From an uncultured Clostridia bacterium (lineage in GTDB: Bacteria; Bacillota; Clostridia; TANB77; CAG-508), in assembly GCA_934177555.1 (NCBI GenBank), contig CAKPPL010000007.1, forward strand, positions 1-22,544: DNA of 22,544 nucleotides, in the 5' to 3' direction. Below, one piece after another: positions 6,965-13,990 of this stretch. Below the pieces are notes generated by a model. It saw nothing but the letters and a program-made list of their open reading frames with translations, did no database searches and had not been told where the DNA came from. A program made the position numbers and the translations under genes. Numbering within the stretch: the stretch's first letter is position 1; every line of letters begins with the position of its first letter.

Positions 6965-7699
6965 TTATATGTTTTTTATTACTACTACTGTAATATTATC
7001 TAACCCACCATTTTCATTAGCTAGTTCCACAAGCTTAATAGGTGCTCTTTCTATATTTCCTTTTGCTATTTTAAATATATCATCTTGTTTTACCATATTT
7101 GTTAATCCATCTGATGTCATTAGTAATATGTCATCTCTTAAAAATCCTTTTACACATACATCTGGTTCAACAAATGCATTACATCCCAATGCTTTCATTA
7201 GCATATTCTTTTTGGGATGATTTTCTGCTTCTTCTTTTGTTATTGTACCATCTTTTACTAGTTTTTGTACATAACTATGGTCTTGAGTTAGTTTTCTTAT
7301 AAAGTCTTTTCTTATTCTATATATTCTACTATCTCCAATATGTCCTATATATGCTTTATTATTATATATTAAGCATACTTCTAAAGTAGTACCCATTCCT
7401 TCAAGTTCTTTATCTTCTTTTGATTTTTCATATACTACCATATTGGCATATTCCATACTACTTGCTATTAATTGAATTAAACTTTCTCTATCTTTTGGTG
7501 TTTCTTTAAAGTTGTTTTCTATATAACTTTTGGTACATTTTATTGCTAATTTACTAGCTATTTCTCCACCTTTGTAGCCTCCCATTCCATCTGCTAATAA
7601 ATATATTTTTACGTCACTTAATGAATCAGATATATAATATGCATCTTGGTTCATTTCTCTGGCTTTTCCTATATCTGATTTTGCATAAGCTATTACCAT
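6965..7699 (-). CDS. prpC: PP2C-family serine/threonine phosphatase PrpC/Stp
   Basis: This 244-residue soluble phosphatase reverses PrkC phosphorylation. It carries all the metal-binding motifs of bacterial PP2C enzymes: NQDA (D19), ADGMGGYKGGE (D37, G38), GHIGDSRIY (D123), MTSDGLTN (D197) and GLDNITVVV (D234). Length and motif spacing are normal. GAGGTG lies seven bases before the ATG. It is the first gene of the prpC-prkC-rsgA operon, behind a strong predicted promoter at 7734-7762. The rlmN gene that often precedes prpC in Bacillota is absent here. Confidence 0.95.
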   Translation of the reverse strand: MVIAYAKSDIGKAREMNQDAYYISDSLSDVKIYLLADGMGGYKGGEIASKLAIKCTKSYIENNFKETPKDRESLIQLIASSMEYANMVVYEKSKEDKELEGMGTTLEVCLIYNNKAYIGHIGDSRIYRIRKDFIRKLTQDHSYVQKLVKDGTITKEEAENHPKKNMLMKALGCNAFVEPDVCVKGFLRDDILLMTSDGLTNMVKQDDIFKIAKGNIERAPIKLVELANENGGLDNITVVVIKNI

Positions 7700-7733
7700 C
7701 GTTTCACCTCGTATCTTTCTTTTTTACATTTAT

Positions 7734-7762
7734 GTTATATCATATATTTTATTTTTTTTCAA
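7734..7762 (-). promoter_or_regulatory. Predicted sigma-A promoter of prpC-prkC-rsgA
   Basis: On the minus strand, TTGAAA (7757-7762) is 17 bases from TATAAC (7734-7739), with an extended -10 TGA. The expected start point leaves a leader of about 30 bases before the prpC ATG. Confidence 0.7.
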
Positions 7763-7799
7763 CTATTTTCTTTTTTATTCATTGTATCTTTTTATGTGC

Positions 7800-7825
7800 A
7801 AAAAAAATGCCCATAAGGGCATTTT
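7800..7825 (-). terminator. Intrinsic terminator after spoVG
   Basis: AAAATGCCC (7804-7812) pairs with GGGCATTTT (7817-7825) around an ATAA loop. On the minus strand the stem runs into eight T residues (7800-7807). It lies eight bases after the spoVG stop. Confidence 0.85.
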
Positions 7826-7833
7826 CTCATCTA

Positions 7834-8106
7834 TTATTCTGCTGATTCTTCTGTTTCAGGAGCTTCATAAGCTTCTAATATAGCTTTTTGAATTTTCTCT
7901 CTTGTTTCAGCATTGATTGGATGAGCTATGTCTTTGAATTCTCCGTTTGGAGTTTTTCTGCTTGGCATAGCGATGAATAATCCGTTTTGACTTTCGATAA
8001 CTTTGATATCATGGATAACAAATTCATTATCGAATGTTACAGAAGCAACAGCTTTCATTCTGTTCTCTGAATTTACTTTTCTTAAACGTACGTCTGTTAT
8101 TTGCAT
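7834..8106 (-). CDS. spoVG: Septation/sporulation regulator SpoVG
   Basis: The 90-residue protein matches SpoVG almost throughout: MQITDVRLRKVNSENRMKAV at the start, DNEFVIHDI, NGLFIAMPSRKTPNGEFKDIAHPI, then a Glu-rich tail. SpoVG binds nucleic acid and affects septum formation, sporulation and other traits in Bacillota. I use the ATG at 8106 because GGAGG lies eight bases upstream and because family members begin here; a 12-codon upstream extension has no support. A sigma-H-like promoter and a terminator bracket the gene, so it is probably transcribed alone. murC lies nearby, as it does around spoVG in several clostridia. Confidence 0.95.
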   Translation of the reverse strand: MQITDVRLRKVNSENRMKAVASVTFDNEFVIHDIKVIESQNGLFIAMPSRKTPNGEFKDIAHPINAETREKIQKAILEAYEAPETEESAE

Positions 8107-8169
8107 TGTGTGCACCTCCACTGTTATTTTTAATTTGTACATATATGTATATTCTTATGTACTAATATA

Positions 8170-8199
8170 TTATTCTACATGAATATTTTTTTTCCCTCT
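8170..8199 (-). promoter_or_regulatory. Sigma-H-like promoter of spoVG
   Basis: On the minus strand AGAGGGAAA (8191-8199) and GTAGAATAA (8170-8178) are 12 bases apart. The sigma-H consensus is RnAGGAwww, 11-12 bases, RnnGAATww: the -10 box matches fully and the -35 box differs at one position. spoVG is a classical sigma-H gene in Bacillus. The leader would be about 57 bases. Confidence 0.6.
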
Positions 8200-8246
8200 T
8201 TTTTTTACATTTTTTTATAAACTTTTTTCATATAGTTTTCTGTAAA

Positions 8247-8275
8247 TTGACATAATATTTTTAAAGTGGTATAAT
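8247..8275 (+). promoter_or_regulatory. Consensus sigma-A promoter of the 178-residue gene
   Basis: Perfect TTGACA (8247-8252) and perfect TATAAT (8270-8275), 17 bases apart, with an extended -10 TGG. This is the best promoter in the window. Its start point lies about 25 bases before the ATG. Confidence 0.85.
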
Positions 8276-8307
8276 ATACTATATATTTTTGCATAGGAGG
8301 ATTTTTT

Positions 8308-8844
8308 ATGAATTACAACTTTAGTACTACATACGATATGTTTTCTACTAAAGAATTAAATTCTATTAGTAGTTTACGGAAAGTCGGAAATCGATTAATC
8401 TGTCTTTTACCAAAAAATATGAGTCCTAATAAATCAGTATTTGAAAATTTAGGATTTGAATTTAAAGAATATGATTCAGTTACTTTAGAAGCTACTCTTC
8501 CAGAAGGTTGGACAATATTATCTTCTGAAAACGGACTTGAAACCCTTTTGATTGATGAAAAAGGTAGAAATCGTGGAAGTTTTTTCTTTAGAGGAAATGT
8601 TTTGTCTAGAACTGGATATATGCTTCTAGTTCAAAGATATCATGCCACTTATTATTTTATTAATCCAAATAAGATTGGTCCTATAAAAGTTGTTGCAACT
8701 GATTTTGATGGAACAGTTATTTTTAAAGCAGGTTATTGTATGAACTCATATTCTAATGAATATGAACATTTACTGACAAAAGCAAAAGATTTCTTGAATA
8801 AAAATTTTCCTAATTGGAAAAATCCCAGTAATTACTGGGATTAG
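8308..8844 (+). CDS. Uncharacterised 178-residue protein
   Basis: I cannot assign a function. AGGAGG lies seven bases before the ATG, and a full-consensus promoter and a terminator enclose the gene, so it is a real, probably well-expressed single gene. No signal peptide or membrane helix is visible. The middle part, LPEGWTI followed by LLIDEKGRNRGSFFF and an aromatic/Arg-rich stretch to YYFINP, resembles from memory a widespread uncharacterised family with LPEGW...DEKGRxR wording; I could not check this. ATDFDGTVI near residue 130 looks like HAD motif I but lies too close to the C-terminus to start a HAD fold. The last codons lie in a perfect 22-base palindrome, listed separately. Its neighbours are spoVG (divergent) and tRNA-Thr (convergent). 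Confidence 0.85.
   Translation: MNYNFSTTYDMFSTKELNSISSLRKVGNRLICLLPKNMSPNKSVFENLGFEFKEYDSVTLEATLPEGWTILSSENGLETLLIDEKGRNRGSFFFRGNVLSRTGYMLLVQRYHATYYFINPNKIGPIKVVATDFDGTVIFKAGYCMNSYSNEYEHLLTKAKDFLNKNFPNWKNPSNYWD
8821..8842. repeat. Perfect 22-base palindrome at the 3' end of the 178-residue gene
   Basis: The half AATCCCAGTAA is followed directly by its exact reverse complement, with no spacer. It covers the last seven codons and reaches the first base of the stop codon, ten bases before the terminator stem. It may form a second hairpin in the mRNA or be a protein-binding site; the sequence does not decide. Confidence 0.6.
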
Positions 8845-8845
8845 T

Positions 8846-8884
8846 AAAAAAGGCACCGTTCTAAAAATAGGACGGTGTTTTTTA
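8846..8884. terminator. Two-way intrinsic terminator between the 178-residue gene and tRNA-Thr
   Basis: CACCGTTCT (8854-8862) pairs with AGGACGGTG (8869-8877), with one G-U pair and loop AAAAAT. T-rich sequence follows on the plus strand (8878-8884), and A-rich sequence precedes it (8846-8851), giving T residues on the minus strand. It can end the plus-strand gene and the minus-strand tRNA transcript. Confidence 0.85.
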
Positions 8885-8930
8885 TTATATATATAGACAC
8901 TAAGAGAAATAGTAATAAATATTTACTTAA

Positions 8931-9006
8931 TGGAGCCACTAAGCAGAATCGAACTGCTGGCCTATGGGTTACGAATCCATCGCTCTACCAACTGAGCTAT
9001 AGTGGC
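8931..9006 (-). tRNA. tRNA-Thr (anticodon CGT)
   Basis: The minus strand folds as a 76-base cloverleaf: acceptor GCCACTA/TAGTGGC, D stem GCTC/GAGC with loop AGTTGGTA, anticodon loop TTCGTAA (anticodon CGT), five-base variable loop, T stem AGCAG/CTGCT with TTCGATT, then discriminator T and an encoded CCA. It reads ACG threonine codons. The base pair closing the anticodon loop (31-39) is A-C, a mismatch. No clear promoter stands between it and murC, so it may be processed from murC read-through or use a weak promoter inside the hairpins upstream. Confidence 0.93.
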
Positions 9007-9010
9007 ATAT

Positions 9011-9045
9011 AAAATTACTATGTAAAAATAACATAGTAATTTTTT
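9011..9045. terminator. 13-bp hairpin between murC and tRNA-Thr
   Basis: AAAATTACTATGT (9011-9023) and ACATAGTAATTTT (9031-9043) are exact reverse complements with a seven-base loop. On the minus strand the stem ends in four T residues, only five bases before the tRNA 5' end. It could be a weak murC terminator or a processing structure. Confidence 0.5.
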
Positions 9046-9056
9046 ATATAAGACGA

Positions 9057-9085
9057 GAACAAAGGGCGACTATGTCGCTTTGTTC
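9057..9085 (-). terminator. Hairpin directly after murC
   Basis: GAACAAAG (9057-9064) pairs with CTTTGTTC (9078-9085), and CGAC (9067-9070) with GTCG (9074-9077); two bases (GG) bulge on one side. It lies two bases after the murC stop. No T-run follows on the minus strand, so it may protect the mRNA end more than terminate. Confidence 0.4.
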
Positions 9086-9087
9086 TA

Positions 9088-10467
9088 TTATTCAATAATC
9101 ATTGGTCCAATATTAGTAACTGTTCCTGCTCCAAGAGTAAGAACAATATCATCTTTTATAACATTTTTCTTTAAATACTCTGCACAGTCTTCTAAAGAAG
9201 ATATATATATTGCATTTTTTCCAAGTTTATTAATTTCATCTACTAAATCTTTTGATGATATATTATATATATTTGTTTCTCTTGCTGCATATATATCTGT
9301 TACAATAATATTATCAAATATTGTTAATGCATTTGCAAAATCTTTTAATAAATTATATGTTCTACTATAAGTATGTGGTTGAAATACTACCCAAGATTTA
9401 TTATATTGTTTATTTTTTAAAGCTTTTGCAGTAGCAAGAATTTCTGTTGGGTGATGTCCATAGTCATCATAAACTTTTGCTCCATTTACATTTCCTTTAA
9501 ATTCAAATCTTCTATCTGCACCTTTAAATTTTGCTAATGCTATTTTTATATGTTCTTTTGAAATACCATATGTATTACAAAGTGATATACATGCTAATGC
9601 ATTTAATACATTATGTCTTCCTGGAATTGAAAGTTTTATATGTTCATAAAATTCATTATATTTGTATACATCAAATTCTGGGAACCCATTTTCATCAAAT
9701 TCAATATTTTTTGCTGAAAAATCCACATCTTCATTTTCTATTCCATATTTTACGGCTTTTGCCTTTGTATATGTTGGTAAATCTAAACAGTTTGCATCAT
9801 CAGCATTTATTATTAAATGTCCATCTTCAGGTAGTAATTTTACATATTTTATAAATGCTTTTTTTATGTTATCCAAGTTTTTATAATAGTCTAAATGATC
9901 ATTATCTATATTTAGTATTATTTCTGATTTTGGGCTAAATTTTAAAAAGCTTTCTACATATTCACATGCCTCTATTATAAAATTTTCACTATTTCCTACT
10001 CTATAATTTCCATTTAATTCTTTAATTATTGCACCTACTTGAATACTTGGATCTTTTTGTGCTTCTAAAAAACATAATGATACAAGTGATGTTGTTGTTG
10101 TTTTTCCATGTGTTCCTGAAATTGCTATAGTATTTTGATAACATCTTGTAAGTTCTCCTAAAAAATCTGATCTTTCTATTGTTGGTATTCCAAGTTCTCT
10201 TGCATACACTAATTCTGGATTTTCTTTATTAATTGCTGCACTATATACAACACAATCTGCTCCTATTATATTTTTTTTATCATGTCCTATATATACAGTT
10301 ATACCTGCTTTTGATAAATCATGTAATAATTCTGAATCTACATTATTACTTCCTGAAACAGTAAAACCCCAATTTAATAGAATTTCTGCTATTCCACTCA
10401 TGCTGATTCCACCAATTCCTATCATATGTATTTTTTTGTATTTTTTTATGCTGTCAATATTTGGCAT
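9088..10467 (-). CDS. murC: UDP-N-acetylmuramate--L-alanine ligase
   Basis: MurC adds L-alanine to UDP-MurNAc, the first step of the peptidoglycan stem peptide, in the cytoplasm using ATP. The 459-residue product has the Rossmann-like N-terminal motif GIGGISMSG (17-25), the ATP loop GTHGKTTTT (118-126), EACEY (166-170), the NIDNDHLDYY segment near 186-195, and DDYGHHPTE in the C-terminal domain. The length is normal. I use the ATG at 10467, which has AGGGAG eight bases upstream; a GTG nine bases earlier abuts the same site. The gene has its own predicted promoter and appears to be a single-gene unit, possibly with the tRNA behind it. Confidence 0.96.
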   Translation of the reverse strand: MPNIDSIKKYKKIHMIGIGGISMSGIAEILLNWGFTVSGSNNVDSELLHDLSKAGITVYIGHDKKNIIGADCVVYSAAINKENPELVYARELGIPTIERSDFLGELTRCYQNTIAISGTHGKTTTTSLVSLCFLEAQKDPSIQVGAIIKELNGNYRVGNSENFIIEACEYVESFLKFSPKSEIILNIDNDHLDYYKNLDNIKKAFIKYVKLLPEDGHLIINADDANCLDLPTYTKAKAVKYGIENEDVDFSAKNIEFDENGFPEFDVYKYNEFYEHIKLSIPGRHNVLNALACISLCNTYGISKEHIKIALAKFKGADRRFEFKGNVNGAKVYDDYGHHPTEILATAKALKNKQYNKSWVVFQPHTYSRTYNLLKDFANALTIFDNIIVTDIYAARETNIYNISSKDLVDEINKLGKNAIYISSLEDCAEYLKKNVIKDDIVLTLGAGTVTNIGPMIIE

Positions 10468-10498
10468 TATACACACTCCCTATAATTTAATATTTTTA

Positions 10499-10527
10499 AT
10501 TATATACTTATATAATGTAAATTTCAA
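10499..10527 (-). promoter_or_regulatory. Predicted sigma-A promoter of murC
   Basis: On the minus strand TTGAAA (10522-10527) is 17 bases from a perfect TATAAT (10499-10504). The expected start point leaves a leader of about 25 bases. Confidence 0.7.
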
Positions 10528-10534
10528 TATTTTT

Positions 10535-10552
10535 GTTACATTTTTTTGTAAC
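10535..10552. repeat. Inverted repeat upstream of the murC promoter
   Basis: GTTACA (10535-10540) and TGTAAC (10547-10552) are reverse complements separated by six T residues, eight bases before the murC -35 box. This is a possible operator; it could also be chance next to the terminator T-run. Confidence 0.3.
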
Positions 10553-10555
10553 TTT

Positions 10556-10596
10556 AAAAAAAACATATATAAAAGTTGTTAACTTTTATATATGTT
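10556..10596 (-). terminator. Intrinsic terminator of the glucosaminidase/cadherin-like operon
   Basis: A perfect 16-bp stem (arms 10562-10577 and 10581-10596) with loop GTT is followed on the minus strand by eight T residues (10556-10563). It lies six bases after the stop codon of the membrane protein gene. Confidence 0.9.
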
Positions 10597-10602
10597 CTTC
10601 TT

Positions 10603-12048
10603 CTAAAAATGTTTTCCCTTTTTCTTTGAATATGCATCAAATAAGTGACCTGGTTCAATATAATCATTTATATTTTCTTCTTCTATTTCCATATTTGTTG
10701 TTTCATCATTATCTTTTAATTCTTCTTGAGGTTTTAATTCATCATCTTCAGAAAGTCCTTGGTGCTCTGTTAATGCTTTATCTAACTCTTCTGCTCCTGG
10801 AAAATCAATATCATCTTCATAATTATTTTTTAGTTTAATTTTTAATACAATCATTACTATTATTGCTATTACTAATATTATTACTATTCCTACTACTATC
10901 TTTTGTTTCATTCCCCATGTAGAAGGTTTTAACCAGTTTACACTTCCTACAATTTCTTCTGATACTACATTTTTATTTACTACTATTTGATATGTAGCAA
11001 ATTCTTCTTTATCTTTATTACTTACTAATATTGTTATTACATTTTCACCTTGTTCTAGATTTTCATTTCCTATTATTTCTACTGTTGCTTCTTCTGAATT
11101 TGGTATTGCTTCTATTTCTATTGAATTTAAGTCTTCTATTAATCCAACTGTATATTCATATGTTTTTGAATCAAATGTTGGATTTAAATTTAAATTTTTT
11201 ATTGTTAATGATTTTAGTCCTATTTCTTGATTGTTTTCTTCTTCATTTTCTGATGTTTCTACTGGCTTTTCAGGATCTTTTAATGATATTTCTGCAATAT
11301 CTGAATTTGATGTTTCTTCTTTTGCTTTTCTTGTTATATTTATTGTAAATATTTTTGTTGTTCCATCTTCTGCTGTTACTTTGACATTCACAACATTTTT
11401 TCCTTCTTTTAATGTCACATTTCCAGTTCCTTCTACTTTAGCTTTTGAATCAGAAGCTGTTGCATATACCTTTACTTTTGCAACATCATTTGGTATTTCT
11501 ACATCATATGATAATTGAGTATTCTTAAATCCTTTAAAATCATTTGGTGTTATTCCTAAATTTTTCAAATTAGCATTTGAAGATTTTTTTGTAGTTGTAT
11601 TTGTTGAATTATTTTCTGATGGTGTTTGATTATTATTATCACTATCATTATTACTACTATTATTAACTGCTTTTACTGTTAATGTTTTTGAACATTTTTC
11701 TGATGCAGCTTCATCAGCAGCGTCAAAATCTTTATAATCTCCTGTTAATGTAAATGTATAGTTTCCTGCTTCTGTGGCTGTAAATGTTATACTTTCACTT
11801 GCTGTTTCATTTGATGTTTGGTTTGTGGTTCCAATAAGTGTTTTTGTTTGTCCTGCACCTGATAATACTAAATGCCACCCACCTGCTGTTACTGTTCCTT
11901 TTACTGTAACTTGTTCTCCAACATTAACTTCTGTTGAACTTGCTGTTAAACTAGCACTTGCTGCATCAACTCTGTTAGAAAATATTATCATAATAGCCAC
12001 TAAAAATAGTGCTGTTATTATACTTTTTATTGTTAAACTTTTACTCAT
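10603..12048 (-). CDS. Membrane-anchored surface protein with Ig-like and two cadherin-like beta-sandwich domains
   Basis: The 481-residue product has a Sec signal peptide (about residues 1-29, cleavage near VDA/AS). An Ig-like or cohesin-like beta domain follows (about 31-126, including VNVGEQVTVKGTV and YTFTLTGDY). Then come an Asn/Ser/Thr-rich linker (128-157) and two cadherin-like beta-sandwich repeats (about 159-240 and 278-358). The repeats share the pattern L-x-x-L-x-I...F....Y.V...G.N.I.V...DG or DK. A membrane helix (about 383-404) and an acidic cytoplasmic tail of about 75 residues end the protein. It is therefore anchored outside-out in the membrane with a sizeable inner part. It follows the glucosaminidase gene by 11 bases, with GGGAG in that gap, so the two are co-expressed. 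Function is unknown; a scaffold or receptor for its partner is a reasonable guess, not shown. Confidence 0.85.
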   Translation of the reverse strand: MSKSLTIKSIITALFLVAIMIIFSNRVDAASASLTASSTEVNVGEQVTVKGTVTAGGWHLVLSGAGQTKTLIGTTNQTSNETASESITFTATEAGNYTFTLTGDYKDFDAADEAASEKCSKTLTVKAVNNSSNNDSDNNNQTPSENNSTNTTTKKSSNANLKNLGITPNDFKGFKNTQLSYDVEIPNDVAKVKVYATASDSKAKVEGTGNVTLKEGKNVVNVKVTAEDGTTKIFTINITRKAKEETSNSDIAEISLKDPEKPVETSENEEENNQEIGLKSLTIKNLNLNPTFDSKTYEYTVGLIEDLNSIEIEAIPNSEEATVEIIGNENLEQGENVITILVSNKDKEEFATYQIVVNKNVVSEEIVGSVNWLKPSTWGMKQKIVVGIVIILVIAIIVMIVLKIKLKNNYEDDIDFPGAEELDKALTEHQGLSEDDELKPQEELKDNDETTNMEIEEENINDYIEPGHLFDAYSKKKGKHF

Positions 12049-12059
12049 ATCTATCTCCC

Positions 12060-13802
12060 TTATTTGATTTCTATTTTAGAAACTCCTAATAATTGTTTTT
12101 TTATTTTTAATAAGTCTCCTGAATCTATTATTCCATCTTGATTTACATCTGCTGATAATTGTTTTGCTTTTGTATTTAATTTTTTGGCATTTAATAAGTC
12201 TTTTTGTATTGCTAATAAATCTCCTGAATCTATTGTTCCATCTCCATTTACATCACCTAAAACTGAAACTGTATATTTATCATCTATATTATATCCTGTT
12301 AATAATGTATCTGTTGGTAATAGATTTTCTCCTTTATTATTTTTTACTGTTATTTCTGTTTTCATAAGATCTATTATATTATTTCCTGTTGCTCCTAATA
12401 TTGCTAAAATTGTATTTGTAGATTTATCTATTTTTATTGTTTCATTTTTTATAATGTTTTCTTCTGGTTCAGGTTCTGGGGTTGGTTCTGGAGTTGGATC
12501 TGGAGTTGGATTTTGATTTACTGGAACTAAATATAGTTTATATGTTGATTCACTCTCATATGTTTCTCTTGCTGCATAACCTTTTGTTCCATTTGCTTTC
12601 ATTACATAATCCCAATATGTTCCTCCAACCTTTGTTGTTGCTTTTTCTAATCTTGTAAGTGTTTCATCAGTATATACCCATCCGACTGTTTCACTTCCAT
12701 TTGGTTGATTTCTTAGTCTTAATGATTTTTCTACATTTACTCTAACTATATCTGTACTTTCTGGTGTATCACTTGACTTTGTTGCTGGTCTTATACTTGC
12801 TGTTGCTGGCATGTTTTCATATACTGGTATTATGAATGTATATTCTCCATCAAGTGCTCCCATATTCGTATATGTTGTTCTTATTCTTGTTCCTTCTGAT
12901 TGTGCTGCTAAAATATTTTGTGAATATTGATGCCAGTATAATTTTCCATCTGATGCATCTACATCAAATTTTTGTAAATATAATGTATTTTGTCCTTTTG
13001 ATATGTATTTTTCTGCTATTATTTGTGCTCCACCTTCTATTGATAATTCTATTGATGTCCACCTATGTTCTTTAGCATATTTTAAGCCTGCATATATTAC
13101 ATTATCATTTCCTGATCCACTTGTTCCTAGATTAAATACATTATAGTATCCAATATATTGTCCATTATGTCCTTCTCCTTTTGTAAGTGGTGTTCCTCCT
13201 GGCTTTTGTTCTTGTAATATTTTTGCAACTAAATAATATGCATTAACATTATATTTTTTTGCAGTATTTACTATTGTATTTATATATGATTCTTGATTTA
13301 AAAATGTACCTGAAACCATTTTTCGTATTGTTTCGATATTATAGTCTGTATATGATAATTCTAAAAACTGAAATATATCTGATGAATTTATTGAATTTCT
13401 AGCATCTAACATATATGCAATAGCTGCTTCTGATGCACAATGCCATTTTCCTGTGTCATATGTTGCATCTCCACAAATGCTACATATCCAATCTCCAGAA
13501 TATTTACTATTATTTGCTTGTACTAAACTTCTTGGACTTCTTCCATGTCCTACATATTCATTTGCTATAACCTCATTCCAATCTAATCCTGTATATAATA
13601 TTTTAAAATTCCAATTTGGATGAGCTTTTTTTAAGCCTTGAATAAGTTCTTTTATTTGTGGATATTTATTAGTATTTATTGAATTTATATCTGTTGAAAT
13701 TGTTTGAGTTACTGCATATGTTTTATTACAACATATTAAGCTTATAATTATATATGACATTATTATCAGAAAAAATAATAATATTTTTTTACTTTTTTTC
13801 AT
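12060..13802 (-). CDS. Secreted glucosaminidase with SH3 domain and C-terminal dockerin
   Basis: This 580-residue exported protein has a signal peptide or anchor helix (about 1-30) and an N-acetylglucosaminidase (LytD/GH73-like) domain (about 45-310). The likely catalytic Glu lies in VAKILQEQ (E198), and YNVFNLG follows at 220-226. Inside this domain C107, C110, H120 and C121 could bind zinc. A bacterial SH3 domain (about 351-415; RLRNQPNG, VGWVY, WDYV, GYAARE) suggests wall binding. A Pro/Thr/Glu linker (431-448) leads to a region ending in a type I dockerin (about 514-573) with two calcium loops, DVNGDGTIDSGDLL and DVNQDGIIDSGDLL. The enzyme would cleave glycan strands of its own wall. GAGGTG lies before the ATG. 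The dockerin implies a cohesin-like partner, perhaps the next gene's product. Confidence 0.9.
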   Translation of the reverse strand: MKKSKKILLFFLIIMSYIIISLICCNKTYAVTQTISTDINSINTNKYPQIKELIQGLKKAHPNWNFKILYTGLDWNEVIANEYVGHGRSPRSLVQANNSKYSGDWICSICGDATYDTGKWHCASEAAIAYMLDARNSINSSDIFQFLELSYTDYNIETIRKMVSGTFLNQESYINTIVNTAKKYNVNAYYLVAKILQEQKPGGTPLTKGEGHNGQYIGYYNVFNLGTSGSGNDNVIYAGLKYAKEHRWTSIELSIEGGAQIIAEKYISKGQNTLYLQKFDVDASDGKLYWHQYSQNILAAQSEGTRIRTTYTNMGALDGEYTFIIPVYENMPATASIRPATKSSDTPESTDIVRVNVEKSLRLRNQPNGSETVGWVYTDETLTRLEKATTKVGGTYWDYVMKANGTKGYAARETYESESTYKLYLVPVNQNPTPDPTPEPTPEPEPEENIIKNETIKIDKSTNTILAILGATGNNIIDLMKTEITVKNNKGENLLPTDTLLTGYNIDDKYTVSVLGDVNGDGTIDSGDLLAIQKDLLNAKKLNTKAKQLSADVNQDGIIDSGDLLKIKKQLLGVSKIEIK

Positions 13803-13853
13803 AATTCACACCTCTTTTGTTTTTTGGTAATTTTTCTCATATTGTTCGATATA

Positions 13854-13883
13854 AGTATATCATTTTTTTCATATTTAAGTCAA
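13854..13883 (-). promoter_or_regulatory. Predicted sigma-A promoter of the glucosaminidase operon
   Basis: On the minus strand TTGACT (13878-13883) is 18 bases from TATACT (13854-13859), with an extended -10 TGA. Each box has one mismatch. The leader would be about 45 bases. Confidence 0.6.
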
Positions 13884-13927
13884 CATTAGACATTAATTTT
13901 TTTATTACATTTATATTACAAATTTAT

Positions 13928-13956
13928 TTGTATAAATCCCTATTTTATGCTATAAT
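13928..13956 (+). promoter_or_regulatory. Predicted sigma-A promoter of the U32 gene
   Basis: TATAAT (13951-13956) with an extended -10 TGC; 17 bases upstream is TTGTAT (13928-13933), a weak -35 box. The start point lies about 27 bases before the ATG. It is divergent from the glucosaminidase promoter. Confidence 0.6.
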
Positions 13957-13990
13957 TTTTATATCAAATAAATCGAAAGGATGTATATTT

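Noticed and set aside
6732..7220. Long plus-strand open frame (162 codons) opposite prkC/prpC
   Set aside because: It is a shadow frame of two clear genes, with no ribosome binding site and low-complexity hydrophobic content.
8107..8142. 12-codon longer SpoVG
   Set aside because: The family begins at MQITDVR and the GGAGG site fits only the inner ATG.
8690..8720. HAD-phosphatase motif (DFDGT) in the 178-residue protein
   Set aside because: Only about 45 residues follow it, so the remaining HAD motifs cannot be present.
13817..13990. 58-codon N-terminal extension of the U32 protein
   Set aside because: It crosses the predicted promoter, has no ribosome binding site and is not part of the family; the ATG at 13991 fits both criteria.
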